Source: Polyangium jinanense (GTDB lineage: Bacteria > Myxococcota > Polyangia > Polyangiales > Polyangiaceae). From it: a DNA stretch of 64,000 nt. Position 1 is the first letter of the stretch, and the number at the start of each line of letters is the position of its first letter. Under the pieces are notes generated by a model that had not been told where the DNA came from, made no database searches, and was given only the letters and a program-made list of their open reading frames with translations. Positions 46,913 to 57,349 of this stretch are shown here, piece by piece. The stretch is taken from contig NZ_JAGTJJ010000060.1 of assembly GCF_028435365.1 (NCBI RefSeq), positions 1-64,000 of the forward strand, written 5' to 3'. The translations under genes and the position numbers were made by a program.

Positions 46913-49669
46913 ATGCGCGCTCCTCGATCCAGGCTCCGCCGGCCCCTCCTGCGCATGGGGCTGCTCGCTGTCGTCGCCGGGGCGTTCGCCGTGCCGGCGT
47001 GCCCCGTCGCGTGGGCCGACGAGGTGGCCCAGGAGGGCGAGAGCGGGGCTTCGCTCTACGCGCAGATCCTGAAGCTCGTCGAGGCGGGCCGGTATCCCGA
47101 GGCCGTGCGCCTGGCCGATCGCGCGGTGAAGCTCCTGGAAGATGCCCCGAACGATAATGGGCATTTCCCTTTTTTGCTCGGGAGCACCTACACGCTCTAC
47201 GGCGATTATGCGCGGGCCGAGCCGATCTTCGTGCGCCTCTTGGCAGCCCAGGATCCCCGCGAGCCGAATCCGGCGGTGTACGAATCCCTCGGTCGCATTC
47301 GATTCGCTCTCGGTGACCTGGAAGGCGCGGCGCCGCTCCTCCGGCGCGCCGTGGCTATTGCAGAGGAGCGTTTCAGCGCGGAATCGCCGTATGCCATCGG
47401 CGCCGTCGAAGCGCTCGCCGCGCTGCATCGGCGCCGGGGCGAGCGAAGGCGCGCCGAGGAGCTCCTCCGCGATCTCGAAACCCGCGTCCGCAATGCATCG
47501 AGCATTTCCCGTGATGTCCTGAGCTTGCCCGCGCTGCGTCTGGGCGAGCTCGCGCTGGATCGAGGGGAGCCCGATGTGGCCGAGCCACTCTTGAAAGCGG
47601 CACTCGCGGGGGCGGAAGAGTCCCTCGACGAAAACCACGTGCAGCGCGCGGAGTACCTCCAAGCGATGGGGCTTTTGCTGGCCCGTCGAGGAGACTTCGC
47701 CGCCGCCGAGGCGCGGATGAAACGAGCGCTCGAATTGCGGGAAGCCGTCTTCCACCCGGACCATCCCGACATCGCTCGCACGCTCCGCGACCTCGGGGAT
47801 CTTTACGTGGCCCAGGACCGCATCGAGGACGCGGTGCGCGTGCGGGCACGCGCGGCCGATCTCGCGGACCGCGCCGCGCGCGTGCATCTTGGGCGTGGAT
47901 CCGAGGACCAGAAACGCGCGCATGCCGCCTTGCTCCAGGAGGATACGGACGCGCTGGTCTCGCTGCACATCCAGGTCGCGCCAAAGCATCGCGCGGCGGG
48001 CCGCCTCGCTCTGACCGCGATCCTCCGGCGAAAGGGAATCGTCCTCGACGCCGTGGCCGGGAGCCTCTCCGCCTTGCGGCAATCACTCGATTCGGCGGGG
48101 CGCGCGCTTTTCGACGAGCAGGCCCAGGTCGATGCGCGCCTGTCTGCAGCCGTCTCGCGCGGGCCCATCGACGTGCCGCCCGAGGAGCACCTGGCCGAAA
48201 TCGAAGCCCTGGAGCGGCGCCGCCGCGAGCTCGATGCGCGCCTCTCGGCCCATCCGCACGCCGTCCCCGACGGCGGCCCTTCCGCGCTGCTTTCGCTAGA
48301 GGACGTGCAGCGAGCCATTCCCGCGGGCGCCGCGCTCGTCGAGCTCGTCGTGTATCGCCCGTACGATCCTTCGGGTCCGCCCGTTCGTCCCACCTGGGGC
48401 GCGCCGCGTCTCGCCGCGTACGTCCTCCGCCGCGAGGGCGAGGTCGCGTCGATCGATCTCGGCAATGCCGAGGGCATCGAAGAGGTCGCGGCGGGACTTT
48501 TGCGGGATCTCGCGACCACCCGTCGTGATCCGCGCCCCGCCGCGCGGTACCTCGATTCTCTGGTCACGGAGCCGCTCCGTGGTTTGCTCGGGGATACCCG
48601 CTGGATCCTCCTCAGCCCCGACGGCGCATTGAACCTCGTGCCCTTCTCTGCGCTCGTCGACGAAAAAGGGACGTCGCTCGTCCGGCATACGTCGTTCACG
48701 TATCTGACGAGTGGTCGCGAGCTCGTCCGCCTCGCCAAACCTCCGGCCGAAGCCCGCGAAGCGCCGCTCGTGGTCGTCGATCCGGCATTCGGGGCACGCG
48801 GCGAAAGCGCGTCGGCAGGGGAGGGGCGCGGCGCGCGGTCTGCGAGGATGACACGGATCCGATTTTCGCCGTTGCCAGCGACGCGGAGAGAGGGCGCCGC
48901 GGTGAAACGGATGCTGCCCGGCGCGAGGCTTCTGGAAGGGACGGCAGCGACGGAAGAAGCGCTCATGGCGGCTCGGGGGCCGCTCGTGCTGCATGTCGCG
49001 ACGCATGGGTTTTTCCTTCCGGATCAGCATGCGGCGGGCGGGCGGGACGAGGGTGAGCGGGGAGGGGAGCGGTCGGCGTTCGTCTCGGAAAACCCGCTCC
49101 TCCGGGCGGGGCTCGCGCTTTTTGGCGCGAATGGGCGGCGGAGCACGACGGACGCCGCCGACGGCGTGCTCACGGCGCTGGAGATTTCGGGGCTCGATCT
49201 GCGCGGCACGCGGCTGGTCGTGCTCTCGGCGTGTGAAACGGGCGTGGGCGAGGCGCTGCGTGGCGAGGGGGTTTTTGGGTTGCGCCGCGCGCTCGCCCTT
49301 GCAGGGGCCGAGACGCAGGTCATGAGCCTGTGGCAGGTCGACGACGAGGCCACGAGCGAGCTCATGACGGCCTATTACGCAGGCCTCGCCGTCGGCGGGG
49401 GGCGGAGTGAGGCGTTACGCGCGGCCCAGATCGCCGTGCGCGAAAAACATCCGCATCCGTATTACTGGGCGAGCTTCATCGTCTCCGGCAATGGGGCCGC
49501 GCTCGACGGTCATTCCGTCCCGCCCCGCTTCGAGGTCGCGCGCGGGCCTCGCGGGTGCGCTTGCCAGGCCGCCGGGGCGCCCTCCGAAATGGGAATCGGG
49601 GCCGTCGCGCTCGCCGCGGGCGCCCTCGGCCTCGCGAGGCGGAGGCGCCGCACCTGGAACGTTCATTGA
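46913..49669 (+). CDS. Exported TPR-CHAT caspase-like protease with MYXO-CTERM-like end
   Basis: A 918-residue protein. A signal peptide (to about residue 38, PVAWADE) is followed by TPR-type helical repeats (about 45-400; for example [21 protein letters not shown]), a linker, and a CHAT protease domain (about 460-880). The catalytic His is in VLHVATHGFF (about 696) and the Cys in LVVLSACETGVGEAL (about 773). The end is GCACQAAGAPSEMG, a hydrophobic helix and ARRRRRTWNVH, a surface-sorting signal. Most CHAT proteases of defence systems are cytoplasmic, so this is a different, envelope-located kind. A strong promoter lies in front. Confidence 0.9.
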   Translation: MRAPRSRLRRPLLRMGLLAVVAGAFAVPACPVAWADEVAQEGESGASLYAQILKLVEAGRYPEAVRLADRAVKLLEDAPNDNGHFPFLLGSTYTLYGDYARAEPIFVRLLAAQDPREPNPAVYESLGRIRFALGDLEGAAPLLRRAVAIAEERFSAESPYAIGAVEALAALHRRRGERRRAEELLRDLETRVRNASSISRDVLSLPALRLGELALDRGEPDVAEPLLKAALAGAEESLDENHVQRAEYLQAMGLLLARRGDFAAAEARMKRALELREAVFHPDHPDIARTLRDLGDLYVAQDRIEDAVRVRARAADLADRAARVHLGRGSEDQKRAHAALLQEDTDALVSLHIQVAPKHRAAGRLALTAILRRKGIVLDAVAGSLSALRQSLDSAGRALFDEQAQVDARLSAAVSRGPIDVPPEEHLAEIEALERRRRELDARLSAHPHAVPDGGPSALLSLEDVQRAIPAGAALVELVVYRPYDPSGPPVRPTWGAPRLAAYVLRREGEVASIDLGNAEGIEEVAAGLLRDLATTRRDPRPAARYLDSLVTEPLRGLLGDTRWILLSPDGALNLVPFSALVDEKGTSLVRHTSFTYLTSGRELVRLAKPPAEAREAPLVVVDPAFGARGESASAGEGRGARSARMTRIRFSPLPATRREGAAVKRMLPGARLLEGTAATEEALMAARGPLVLHVATHGFFLPDQHAAGGRDEGERGGERSAFVSENPLLRAGLALFGANGRRSTTDAADGVLTALEISGLDLRGTRLVVLSACETGVGEALRGEGVFGLRRALALAGAETQVMSLWQVDDEATSELMTAYYAGLAVGGGRSEALRAAQIAVREKHPHPYYWASFIVSGNGAALDGHSVPPRFEVARGPRGCACQAAGAPSEMGIGAVALAAGALGLARRRRRTWNVH

Positions 49670-49742
49670 AAGGACCTCGCGTAGATCGCGACTCGCTCCC
49701 GAGGGAAACCGTTCGAGGGTCGCTTCGAGATTGGAGATTGTC

Positions 49743-50039
49743 ATGCATCATCCCAGATTCGCCGCCATCCGTCCGCTCTTCCTAGGCCTCGCCGCCGCGC
49801 TCCTCGTGGCGTGTGGCGGCGCGCAGCAGCCCCCCGCGGAGTCCGGCGCCGGCACGGCATCCGCGGAGGTCACGTGCACGACGCCCGAGGTCACGGACCC
49901 GAACACGCCGCCCGAGTGTCCGAACCCCGAGCAGTGCGAGTGGAGCGCGGAGAACAAGAAGTGCCAGCCGAAGCGCGGGATCATCATGGAGGACGCGAGG
50001 CCGAAGCCCCCGCCGCCCCCGCCGCCGCCCGAGAGCTGA
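49743..50039 (+). CDS. Small Pro-rich lipoprotein
   Basis: A 98-residue lipoprotein (LGLAAALLVACGGAQQ) with a short Cys-containing middle (VTCTTPEV, PECPNPEQCEWSAENKKCQPK) and a C-terminal run of ten Pro. It follows the CHAT protease gene by 73 bp and may share its transcript. Unknown function. The four middle Cys could form two disulfides. Confidence 0.72.
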   Translation: MHHPRFAAIRPLFLGLAAALLVACGGAQQPPAESGAGTASAEVTCTTPEVTDPNTPPECPNPEQCEWSAENKKCQPKRGIIMEDARPKPPPPPPPPES

Positions 50040-50266
50040 CGCTTCCCCGCCCCCGACCCACCTCACGTCCCGCAGCCGGGCGCTCCCCGTCCGCGCCATC
50101 CCCTCCACCACCCATCCACCGATACACGGCGCCCGTCGCGGCCGTCCCCTGGCCGCTCGCGTCCGTCCATCACGCCCGACGTCACCGGTCGGGGACACTG
50201 TCATCAACTGGCGACATCGAGCAGGGACCCTGTCCACGGGTGGTGACAGCGATCGACGCCGGCTGG
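50040..50266. other. Intergenic region between convergent genes
   Basis: No gene is seen. It holds the inverted pair CTGTCATCA (50209-50217) and TGGTGACAG (50241-50249), and the small stem CAGGG-A-CCCTG (50222-50232). These are possible transcript ends for the convergent genes. Confidence 0.35.
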
Positions 50267-53200
50267 CTACAGCAGCGTCGCGCCCTCGTCGGTCTGCGTG
50301 AGCCACGCTTCGGCCTCTCGCAGGAGCCGCCTTGGCAAGGCGCCGAGCGACATCTCCGCCGCGCGTCCTTCCTCCACCACGCGCGCGAGCTCCGTCCGCG
50401 CGACCTCGCCCTGCTGCACGAGGCGCAAGACCTCCCAGAGCTTCGCGCAGATCTCCATGCTCCGATCGTGGTGCTTCTCGGCCACCACCCGCGCCGTCCG
50501 CGCGTCCGCGATCGCTTCGGGCATCCGTCCCATCAATCTCAGGATCTCCGCGCGGCGGAGGAGCGTCAGGGCACGGCTGCGGGTGCCTCGCTCTCGTTGG
50601 ATCGTGTCCGCCTCGTCCGCGCTCTCGAGCGCGTCGACGAGCGCGCCGACCTCGGTCAGGGCCGCCGCGCGGAGCGACAGCGCCGTCGAGCGCAGCACCG
50701 GATCCCCGGCTTGCCGTGCGAGATCCGCGGTGCGCGAGGCCGTCTCGGCCGCCTCCCGAGCGCGGCCCTCGCGCAGGAGCATCACCGCGAGGTTTTGCAG
50801 GAAGAGCCGCTCCTGCCCGCGCATGCCCCGCTCGTTCGCGCGCGCGGCGAGCCGCTGGACACGCTCGATCGCGGCATCGATGCGCCCCGCCTCGGCCTCC
50901 AGCACCGCCAGATCCCCCTCGATGTGCACCTCGTGCCACGCAGATCTCGTCGACGAAGCGATCGCCACGGCCCGCCGCAGATCCTGCTCGGCAAGGCCGA
51001 GATCCCGTGGATCGAGCGCATAACAGAGCTCGCTGCGCAGCACCCGCGCCGCAAGCTCCATCGCCGGCCCCGCGCCCGCCGCGAGATCCACGGCCTCGGT
51101 CACGACCGCCATCGCGCGCTCCGGCAAGAGCACGCCCGCCACCGCGAGGCGCGCCTCGCAGCGGAGCCGCACATCCGCGAACGCGTCCGCATCCGCGACG
51201 AGCGTCGCATCCGCAACGCCGCTCTCCCGGAGCCCGCGCGCCACCTCGAGCCGCGAGACGCGCCGCCACAGATCGAACCGGCGCGCTTCCGGCCCGTCTC
51301 CCGCGAGGATCGGCAGCCGATCGAGCCTTTGCTTCGCCTCCTCGAACTTGCGCCCGCGGATGAGCATCCGGACCCCTTCGAACGCGAGCCGCGCCTGCGT
51401 CTCGGCGTCGTCCGTGATCGCCGCGAGCCTGTCGCCGAACGCCGCCGCCTCCTCGAAGAGCCCCGCCGCGCCCGCCTTCTCCATGGCGCGGCCGAGCCAG
51501 ACGCGTGCCTCCGCGAGCGCGCCGAGCCGCTCGTACCCCGTCGCCAGGAACGCCGCGTCGAGCTCTGCCGGCGCGCCCTCGGCCATGCCGTCGAGCAGCG
51601 CCCGGTGGAGCCTGTGAAACCACGGGCGCGGCCTGAGCAGGTTGAGCGCCGCTTGTCGCACCATCTCCTGCGCGAACCCGTACTCCTGCCGCTCGCCGTG
51701 CGCCGTCAGGATCCCCGCTCCGACGAGCGCTTCCAGCGCCTCCTCCGCGCGATCCGCGTCCCCGGCCACCCGCAGCGCGAGATCCACGTCGAGCCCTCCG
51801 CCCGCGAGCGCCACCGCCGCGAGGACACGCAAGAGCGTACGCTCGGAATCGCTCCCCGGCGGGAGACACGCGCCGAGCCGCGCCTCCAGGAGATCGGCCA
51901 CGCCCGGCACGTCGCCTCGCAGGATTTGCTCGTTCGCCGCGCGGTAGGCGCCGTCTTGCCAGACCATCGCACCGCCTTCGCGCCACGCGACGAGCGCGTG
52001 CACGAGGTAAAACGGCACGCCCGCCGCGCCCGCGACCACAGCCCGCTCGACCTCCTTCGTGATGGGACAGACGCCCTGCGCGAGGCGCGCCGCGGCCGCG
52101 GGTTCGAGCGGGCCGAGCGAGACGTACGTGAGCCCGGGGCTCGTGCGCGCCCGCGCCTCGCCGAGGAGCTTGCGCAAGGGCGCGCCCGCGACGGGATCCG
52201 GCCGCGCGGCGAGGGCCACGAAGAGCCGCCCCGGCGCGCCCGCCGCCGCGCGATGCACGAGGAGGCGCACGACCTCGCGCGTCGGCGTGTCGCTCCACTG
52301 GAGGTCGTCCACGAGCACGAGGAGCGGCGCCGAGGCGCTCACCCGCACGAGGCCGTCCTCGATCGCCTCGACCGCCTGCGCGAGCTCGTCCGGGCCCGGG
52401 ACGAGCCCCGGCGAAAAGGCCCGCGCGAGGGCGCGCGCGAGCGGCTCGAACGAAGGCGCGATCTCGGGCGGGAGATCCTCGACGGCGCGGCGGAACGGGT
52501 AGAGAGGGCTCTGCTGCTCGGGCGGGCAATGGACCCTGAGGATGCGCGCGTCCTCGAAGGTCCAGCGCTCGGCAGCAGCATCGAGGAGGCGGCTGCGGCC
52601 GATGCCCTGCGGCCCCGTGAACACCACGACCTGGCAGCGTCCCTTCTTCGCCTCGTCCGCGGCGCGCTGGAGCGTCGCGAGCGCCTCGTCGCGGCCCACG
52701 AGCGGGGGGCACGTCTCGGGCGCGGGCGCGGCCTTGCGAGCGGGCGTGGAAACCGGCGCGGGTCTGCGGACGGAGAGCGGCGCGATCGACGTGACGGGCG
52801 CGAGGACCGCGGGATCGAGCCGCGCGAGGAGGCGTTCGAGTTCGCGCGCGACCCATTCGGCATGGCGAGGTCTGAGGAGCGGATCGAGCGCGAGCAACCG
52901 ATCGACGAGGAGCGAGAGCTCGGCCGTGATCACGCTCCGCGCAGGGACGCTCGTCACGAGCGATGGCGCGGGCCCCTGGGGCATGGGCGTCTCGTGTGGG
53001 AGGCGGCCCGTGACGAGGTGGAACATGGTCACGCCGAGCGAGTACAGATCACTCGCGGGCGTCGGGAGCTGCGAGAGGCACTCGGGCGCGAGGTAGCCGA
53101 GCGTGCCCGCGACGCGGAGGCCTGGGCGGGCGCCGGGGCCCGGCGCTGCCGCCGCGATCGGCGAGGCCGTCATGGTCATCGTCTGCGTGTGCGTGTCCGG

Positions 53201-53839
53201 ATCACGCGGAGCGGCCGCCGCGGGCGCGGGAGGCGGCTCCGCGCGCGTCGTGTCCGCGGCCGCGAGCTCCGCCACGGTCGCGGGCGTCGCGGCCGCGAGT
53301 TCCGGGGCCACCGCGATCCCGAAGTCGATGAGCTTGTAGCCGGAGGGCCCGCGCACGATGTTCGCGGGCTTCACGTCGCGGTGCACGAGCCCCGCCGCGT
53401 GCACCGCCGCGAGCGCCCAGGCCACGGATCGCGCGGCTTCCAGCACGACCCGCTCGTCGAGCCGCCCGTGCGCGCCGGCGAGCATGTCGAGGCTCGCGCC
53501 CGCGACGTGCTCCATCACGAGGCCGATCCGCGCGGACGCATCGTCGCAGAGCAGCGCGTAGAACCGCACCACGTTCGGGTGCTCGACGCGGCAGAGGGCG
53601 CGCGCCTCCTCGATGATCTCGTCGCGCCACCGGCTCACGTCGTGGCCCCGCGCGGCGGCCGCGTCGAACGCGAACAGCTTGATCGCCACGTGGCGCAGCA
53701 GCTTGCCGTCGTACCGCTCCTCCGCGAGGAAGACCGGGGCGAACCCGCCCTTCCCGAGCTGCTGCACGAGGAGGTACGGCCCGATCTGCGGCGCCACTCC
53801 GGGCGGAAGACGCGCAGCGAGACGCGAACTCGGGGGCAT
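50267..53839 (-). CDS. Ser/Thr protein kinase fused to AAA ATPase and TPR domains
   Basis: A 1190-residue signalling protein. The kinase domain (about 20-310) has the glycine loop LGKGGFA, Lys in VAIKLF, catalytic [13 protein letters not shown] in LIDFGIA and the APE segment in GYLAPECL, interrupted by a roughly 60-residue Ala/Pro insert. An AAA_16-type ATPase (about 385-700) follows. Its Walker A reads [11 protein letters not shown], with Arg where Lys is usual, and its Walker B is [12 protein letters not shown]. The C-terminal 450 residues are TPR-like. It diverges across 71 bp from an FHA sigma-54 activator, so phosphorylation and FHA recognition may link them. Confidence 0.92.
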   Translation of the reverse strand: MPPSSRLAARLPPGVAPQIGPYLLVQQLGKGGFAPVFLAEERYDGKLLRHVAIKLFAFDAAAARGHDVSRWRDEIIEEARALCRVEHPNVVRFYALLCDDASARIGLVMEHVAGASLDMLAGAHGRLDERVVLEAARSVAWALAAVHAAGLVHRDVKPANIVRGPSGYKLIDFGIAVAPELAAATPATVAELAAADTTRAEPPPAPAAAAPRDPDTHTQTMTMTASPIAAAAPGPGARPGLRVAGTLGYLAPECLSQLPTPASDLYSLGVTMFHLVTGRLPHETPMPQGPAPSLVTSVPARSVITAELSLLVDRLLALDPLLRPRHAEWVARELERLLARLDPAVLAPVTSIAPLSVRRPAPVSTPARKAAPAPETCPPLVGRDEALATLQRAADEAKKGRCQVVVFTGPQGIGRSRLLDAAAERWTFEDARILRVHCPPEQQSPLYPFRRAVEDLPPEIAPSFEPLARALARAFSPGLVPGPDELAQAVEAIEDGLVRVSASAPLLVLVDDLQWSDTPTREVVRLLVHRAAAGAPGRLFVALAARPDPVAGAPLRKLLGEARARTSPGLTYVSLGPLEPAAAARLAQGVCPITKEVERAVVAGAAGVPFYLVHALVAWREGGAMVWQDGAYRAANEQILRGDVPGVADLLEARLGACLPPGSDSERTLLRVLAAVALAGGGLDVDLALRVAGDADRAEEALEALVGAGILTAHGERQEYGFAQEMVRQAALNLLRPRPWFHRLHRALLDGMAEGAPAELDAAFLATGYERLGALAEARVWLGRAMEKAGAAGLFEEAAAFGDRLAAITDDAETQARLAFEGVRMLIRGRKFEEAKQRLDRLPILAGDGPEARRFDLWRRVSRLEVARGLRESGVADATLVADADAFADVRLRCEARLAVAGVLLPERAMAVVTEAVDLAAGAGPAMELAARVLRSELCYALDPRDLGLAEQDLRRAVAIASSTRSAWHEVHIEGDLAVLEAEAGRIDAAIERVQRLAARANERGMRGQERLFLQNLAVMLLREGRAREAAETASRTADLARQAGDPVLRSTALSLRAAALTEVGALVDALESADEADTIQRERGTRSRALTLLRRAEILRLMGRMPEAIADARTARVVAEKHHDRSMEICAKLWEVLRLVQQGEVARTELARVVEEGRAAEMSLGALPRRLLREAEAWLTQTDEGATLL

Positions 53840-53910
53840 GCAGCGCGGATGATAGCGCGGCGAAGCGGGCACGCCGGGCTTGTCTTGACGAGCTTTCGAG
53901 ATCTGCAACG

Positions 53911-55356
53911 ATGCGCGGGATGACGCGGGCGGAGGAGCCTGGGTGCACGCTCTCCGATGTCACGGACAACGCTGTGCTCCTGCCGGCGCTCCGGGTCCGC
54001 GTGACCGCGCCCGACGGCACGATGCGCGAGGCCCCGCTCGGCATGGAGACGCTCGTCGTCGGCACGAGCGCCGAGTGTGATCTCGTCGTGTCGGATCCGC
54101 GCGTCTCGCGCCGGCACTGCGAGCTCCGTCTCACGCGGAAAGGCGTCGTGCTGCGTGACCTCGGCAGCAAGAACGGCACGCTCATCGGCGATCTCGCGGT
54201 GATGGAGGTCCTCCTCCCGCTCGGCACCGTCGTCACGCTCGCCGGCTCGCGCCTCTCGACGCACCTCGCGGGCGCGCCTTCGATCGTGTCCTTGTCGACG
54301 TCCACGCGGTTCGGCGAGGCGATCGGCGAGAGCCTGCCCATGCGCGCGCTTTTCGCCGCGCTCGAGCGCGCCGCGGCGTCGTCGGAGACGGTGCTCCTGC
54401 TCGGCGAGTCGGGCACGGGCAAGGAGGTCCTGGCGCGCGCGATCCACGCCGCGAGCCCACGCAAGGACGGCCCGTTCGTGGTCTTCGACTGCAGCGCCGT
54501 CGCGCCGAGCTTGATCGAGGCCGAGCTCTTCGGCCACGCGCGCGGGGCCTTCACGGGCGCGGTCTCCGCGCATGCGGGCCTGCTCGAACAGGCCGATCGC
54601 GGGACCTTGTTCATCGACGAGCTCGGCGAGCTCCCTCTGGATCTGCAGCCGAAGCTTCTCCGCGCGCTCGAAGCGCGGCAGGTGCGGCGCGTGGGCGCGG
54701 TCGAGTGGCGCCCCTTCGACGCGCGCATCGTGGCCGCGACGCACCGTGATCTCCGCGCGCGCGTCGCCGAGAAATCGTTCCGCGAGGACCTCTACTACCG
54801 GCTCGCGGTCGTCGAGGTGAACATCCCGCCGCTGCGCGAGCGCAAGGACGACATCCCCGCGCTCGTCGAGCGATTCCTCGCGGCGCAAACGCCGAAGCGC
54901 ACGCTCGCCGATCTGCCGCCGCACGCGATGTCCTTGCTCCTCGCGCACGACTGGCCCGGCAACGTCCGCGAGCTTCGCAACGTGGTGGCGCGCCTCTGCC
55001 TCTTCCCGGACTTCGCGGTGTCGGCGCTCGGCGCCCAGGCACGCAAGCCGCCCGCGGCCGCCGCGCCCGAACCTGCGCGTTCGCCCGAGCCCGCCGCTGC
55101 GGCGCCTGCGGCCGCGCCGGAGGCGCACGAGGCTCCGGCGGGGGAGGCCGAGGAAGGTGATCTCGGCGGGCTCCTCGGCCTGCCGCTGCTCTCGGCGCGC
55201 GAGATGGTGCTCGAGCGCTTCGAGCGGCAGTACCTCGCGACGAAGCTCCGCGAGCACGGGGGCAACATCTCGCGCACGGCCGAGGCGATTTCCGTGTCGC
55301 GACAGTTCCTCCACAAGCTCGTCGACCGTTACGGGCTCCGAAGCTCCGCGCGGTAG
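53911..55356 (+). CDS. FHA-domain sigma-54-dependent activator
   Basis: A 481-residue enhancer-binding protein. The N-terminal FHA domain ([36 protein letters not shown]) binds phospho-threonine. The AAA+ domain has Walker [10 protein letters not shown], the sigma-54 contact loop GAFTGA, Walker [12 protein letters not shown] and [25 protein letters not shown]. An Ala/Pro linker leads to a Fis-type helix-turn-helix ([25 protein letters not shown]). It is probably controlled by a Ser/Thr kinase, most obviously the divergent one. It must act with sigma-54 RNA polymerase. Confidence 0.94.
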   Translation: MRGMTRAEEPGCTLSDVTDNAVLLPALRVRVTAPDGTMREAPLGMETLVVGTSAECDLVVSDPRVSRRHCELRLTRKGVVLRDLGSKNGTLIGDLAVMEVLLPLGTVVTLAGSRLSTHLAGAPSIVSLSTSTRFGEAIGESLPMRALFAALERAAASSETVLLLGESGTGKEVLARAIHAASPRKDGPFVVFDCSAVAPSLIEAELFGHARGAFTGAVSAHAGLLEQADRGTLFIDELGELPLDLQPKLLRALEARQVRRVGAVEWRPFDARIVAATHRDLRARVAEKSFREDLYYRLAVVEVNIPPLRERKDDIPALVERFLAAQTPKRTLADLPPHAMSLLLAHDWPGNVRELRNVVARLCLFPDFAVSALGAQARKPPAAAAPEPARSPEPAAAAPAAAPEAHEAPAGEAEEGDLGGLLGLPLLSAREMVLERFERQYLATKLREHGGNISRTAEAISVSRQFLHKLVDRYGLRSSAR

Positions 55357-55457
55357 CCCCGCCCCGCGCCCGATCGGGCTTGGCACGGTTCGCGCAATGG
55401 CTCCTCGCGCTACCGGACGACAATCGAGTCGCCGTCCGGACGAGGGAGCCAATTGTC

Positions 55458-56747
55458 ATGACACACCAACGAAGCCAGAGGTTTGCGCCCTACCGCCGCA
55501 TGTGCGGAGCGACGCTCATGGCGCTCGCGCTCACCGCGGCCCTGGGCAGCGGATGTGCCGAGGGCGAGCTGCGCGACGTGAACGAAGAGGCCACGGCGGA
55601 GGCCGAGCATGCCATCAAGAACGGCACGGTCTGGGACCCGTGGACGCAAAATACCCAGACCTGGACGCGGAATGTGGTTCGGCTGCCGGGCTGCACGGGG
55701 ACCCTACTCAACCGCGAATGGGTGCTCACCGCCGGCCATTGCTTTCCGGATGGGACGGGCACCGATCCCGCGACCATCACCGCGCGGCTGACGGAGGACG
55801 ACGGCAGCGTGACGTCCTCCGTGGGCGTCGAGCTCCTCTTCCACCCGCAGACCGCCGCGGGCGTGGACGTCGCACTCCTCCGCCTCGCCAATCCGATCGA
55901 CCCGGGAAACGCGTCGCTGCCGCTTTATACGGGCACCACGGCGTCGCTGATCGGCGATACCGTGTTCTGCGCCGGGTATGGCGCGATCAACTCGGGCGCC
56001 GCTTGCTCCGCGTCGATGCCGTGCCCCGCTGGCCAGTATTGCCACGACTGGGGCGTATGCCTGACGCCGACGGACGGCAACTTGCGGACCGCGTCGTTCA
56101 GCATCATCGAGGACCCGATCGATCCGGTCATGTGGTATCGGTTCCAGGTCCCGAACGCACTCGGTCAAATGGAGCTGCCGGGGGACTCGGGTTCGTCCTG
56201 CTGGAACGGCTCCGGCCTGACGGGCGTGATGAAGGCGGGCAACACGACGAATTACAACCGCCAGACGAGCGTCGAGGCGTTTCGTGACTGGGTGAACGGC
56301 ATCGTCAACCCGACCGTGGTCAAGCAGGTGAACCAGGCGGGCACGTATTGCCGGCCCGTGGGCAGCGCGCTGGTCGATCACGGCAGCGACGGCGAGGCCT
56401 TCAATTCGAGCGTGTGGTCGGGCCAGGTGGTATGCCCCATGCAACGGCCCGGGGGTGAGGACGGGTATCCGAACGTGGTCGACGTGCCGCGGCTCTTCGT
56501 GCTGGATCGCCACGCGAGCCAGGACGTGTGCTGCAAGCTCCAGTCGAAGAACCCGACGGGGACGCACATCGAGACGACGACGGTCTGCTCGAGCGGCGCG
56601 AGCGCGGATTACCAGACGCTTCAGCTCCCGTCTCTGTACGACCCGTACACGTGGAGCCAGTTCAGCCTGAATTGCACGCTGCCGGGAAGCGCCGCGCTCG
56701 GCCTCTCGGGCATTCAGGGGTACCGGTCGCGCCAGTCGATGCGCTGA
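55458..56747 (+). CDS. Trypsin-like serine protease lipoprotein with extra C-terminal domain
   Basis: A 429-residue exported protease (signal to about LGSGCAEGE). It has a chymotrypsin fold with His in VLTAGHCF (about 94), Asp in GVDVALLRLANP (about 137) and Ser in LPGDSGSSCW (about 242). Residues about 310-429 form a separate Cys-containing domain with landmarks YCRPVG, VVCPMQRP, RLFVLDRHASQDVCCKL, KNPTGTHIETTTVCSSG and YQTLQLPSLYDPYTWSQF. This domain is also the whole mature part of the next protein (56824-57324). Start at MTHQRSQRF. Activity is probably at the cell surface or outside. Confidence 0.88.
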   Translation: MTHQRSQRFAPYRRMCGATLMALALTAALGSGCAEGELRDVNEEATAEAEHAIKNGTVWDPWTQNTQTWTRNVVRLPGCTGTLLNREWVLTAGHCFPDGTGTDPATITARLTEDDGSVTSSVGVELLFHPQTAAGVDVALLRLANPIDPGNASLPLYTGTTASLIGDTVFCAGYGAINSGAACSASMPCPAGQYCHDWGVCLTPTDGNLRTASFSIIEDPIDPVMWYRFQVPNALGQMELPGDSGSSCWNGSGLTGVMKAGNTTNYNRQTSVEAFRDWVNGIVNPTVVKQVNQAGTYCRPVGSALVDHGSDGEAFNSSVWSGQVVCPMQRPGGEDGYPNVVDVPRLFVLDRHASQDVCCKLQSKNPTGTHIETTTVCSSGASADYQTLQLPSLYDPYTWSQFSLNCTLPGSAALGLSGIQGYRSRQSMR

Positions 56748-56823
56748 GCGCCGAGCGACCGAAGAGAAACCGAAGATTCAAACGTAGATAGATACGACGA
56801 TTCGAAAGCGAAGGACGAAAGCC

Positions 56824-57324
56824 ATGATGAACAAGAAGCACTCCCCCCTCAAGGGTCTCCTCATCCTCGTCGGAGGGCTCCTCTACGCTGGCGTCGCGCT
56901 CGCGGCCTCGACCCAGAACGCGCCCGGCTCGGCTTGCGTGGCCACGAGCGGCCAGGCCCTCACCGCGCGCGCCGACGGGGAGGCCGAAAATCAGTCCGCC
57001 TCGCTGGTCACGGCGATCTGCCCGACGGAGCGTCCGATTGGCACGGGCGTCACGACCACGAACCTCAGCGGCACGGTCTTCGTCGTCGACCAGAACGCGG
57101 GGGCGAACGTGTGCTGCCGGGCGGTCTCGAAGAACCCGGACGGCACAAAGATCAACGGCACGTGGTCATGCTCGAGCGGTTCGAGCTCGAGCTACCAGAC
57201 CTTGAACGTCGCGTCGATCTCGGACACGTACACGTTCAGCTCGTTCTATCTCGAATGCCAGGTGCCGGCCATCAGCGGCGGCAATGCCTCGCGCATCCAG
57301 ATGTACCGCGCGATTCAGAACTGA
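56824..57324 (+). CDS. Exported protein related to the protease C-terminal domain
   Basis: A 166-residue protein with a signal peptide (GLLILVGGLLYAGVALAAS). The mature part aligns along its length with residues 310-429 of the protease 76 bp upstream: ACVATSG, AICPTERPIG, TVFVVDQNAGANVCCRAV, KNPDGTKINGTWSCSSG, SYQTLNVASISDTYTFSSF, LECQVP. The Cys positions are kept. I do not recognise the family. It may be a carbohydrate-, cell- or protease-binding module, possibly acting with or regulating the protease. GAAGGA lies before the start. Confidence 0.8.
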   Translation: MMNKKHSPLKGLLILVGGLLYAGVALAASTQNAPGSACVATSGQALTARADGEAENQSASLVTAICPTERPIGTGVTTTNLSGTVFVVDQNAGANVCCRAVSKNPDGTKINGTWSCSSGSSSSYQTLNVASISDTYTFSSFYLECQVPAISGGNASRIQMYRAIQN

Positions 57325-57349
57325 CCCACGCCGCCGCTCATCGCAAACC

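Noticed and set aside
46913..49669. The CHAT gene as part of a known anti-phage defence system
   Set aside because: The protein has a signal peptide and a surface-sorting tail, and no typical defence partner (for example gasdermin or CRISPR-type genes) is adjacent.
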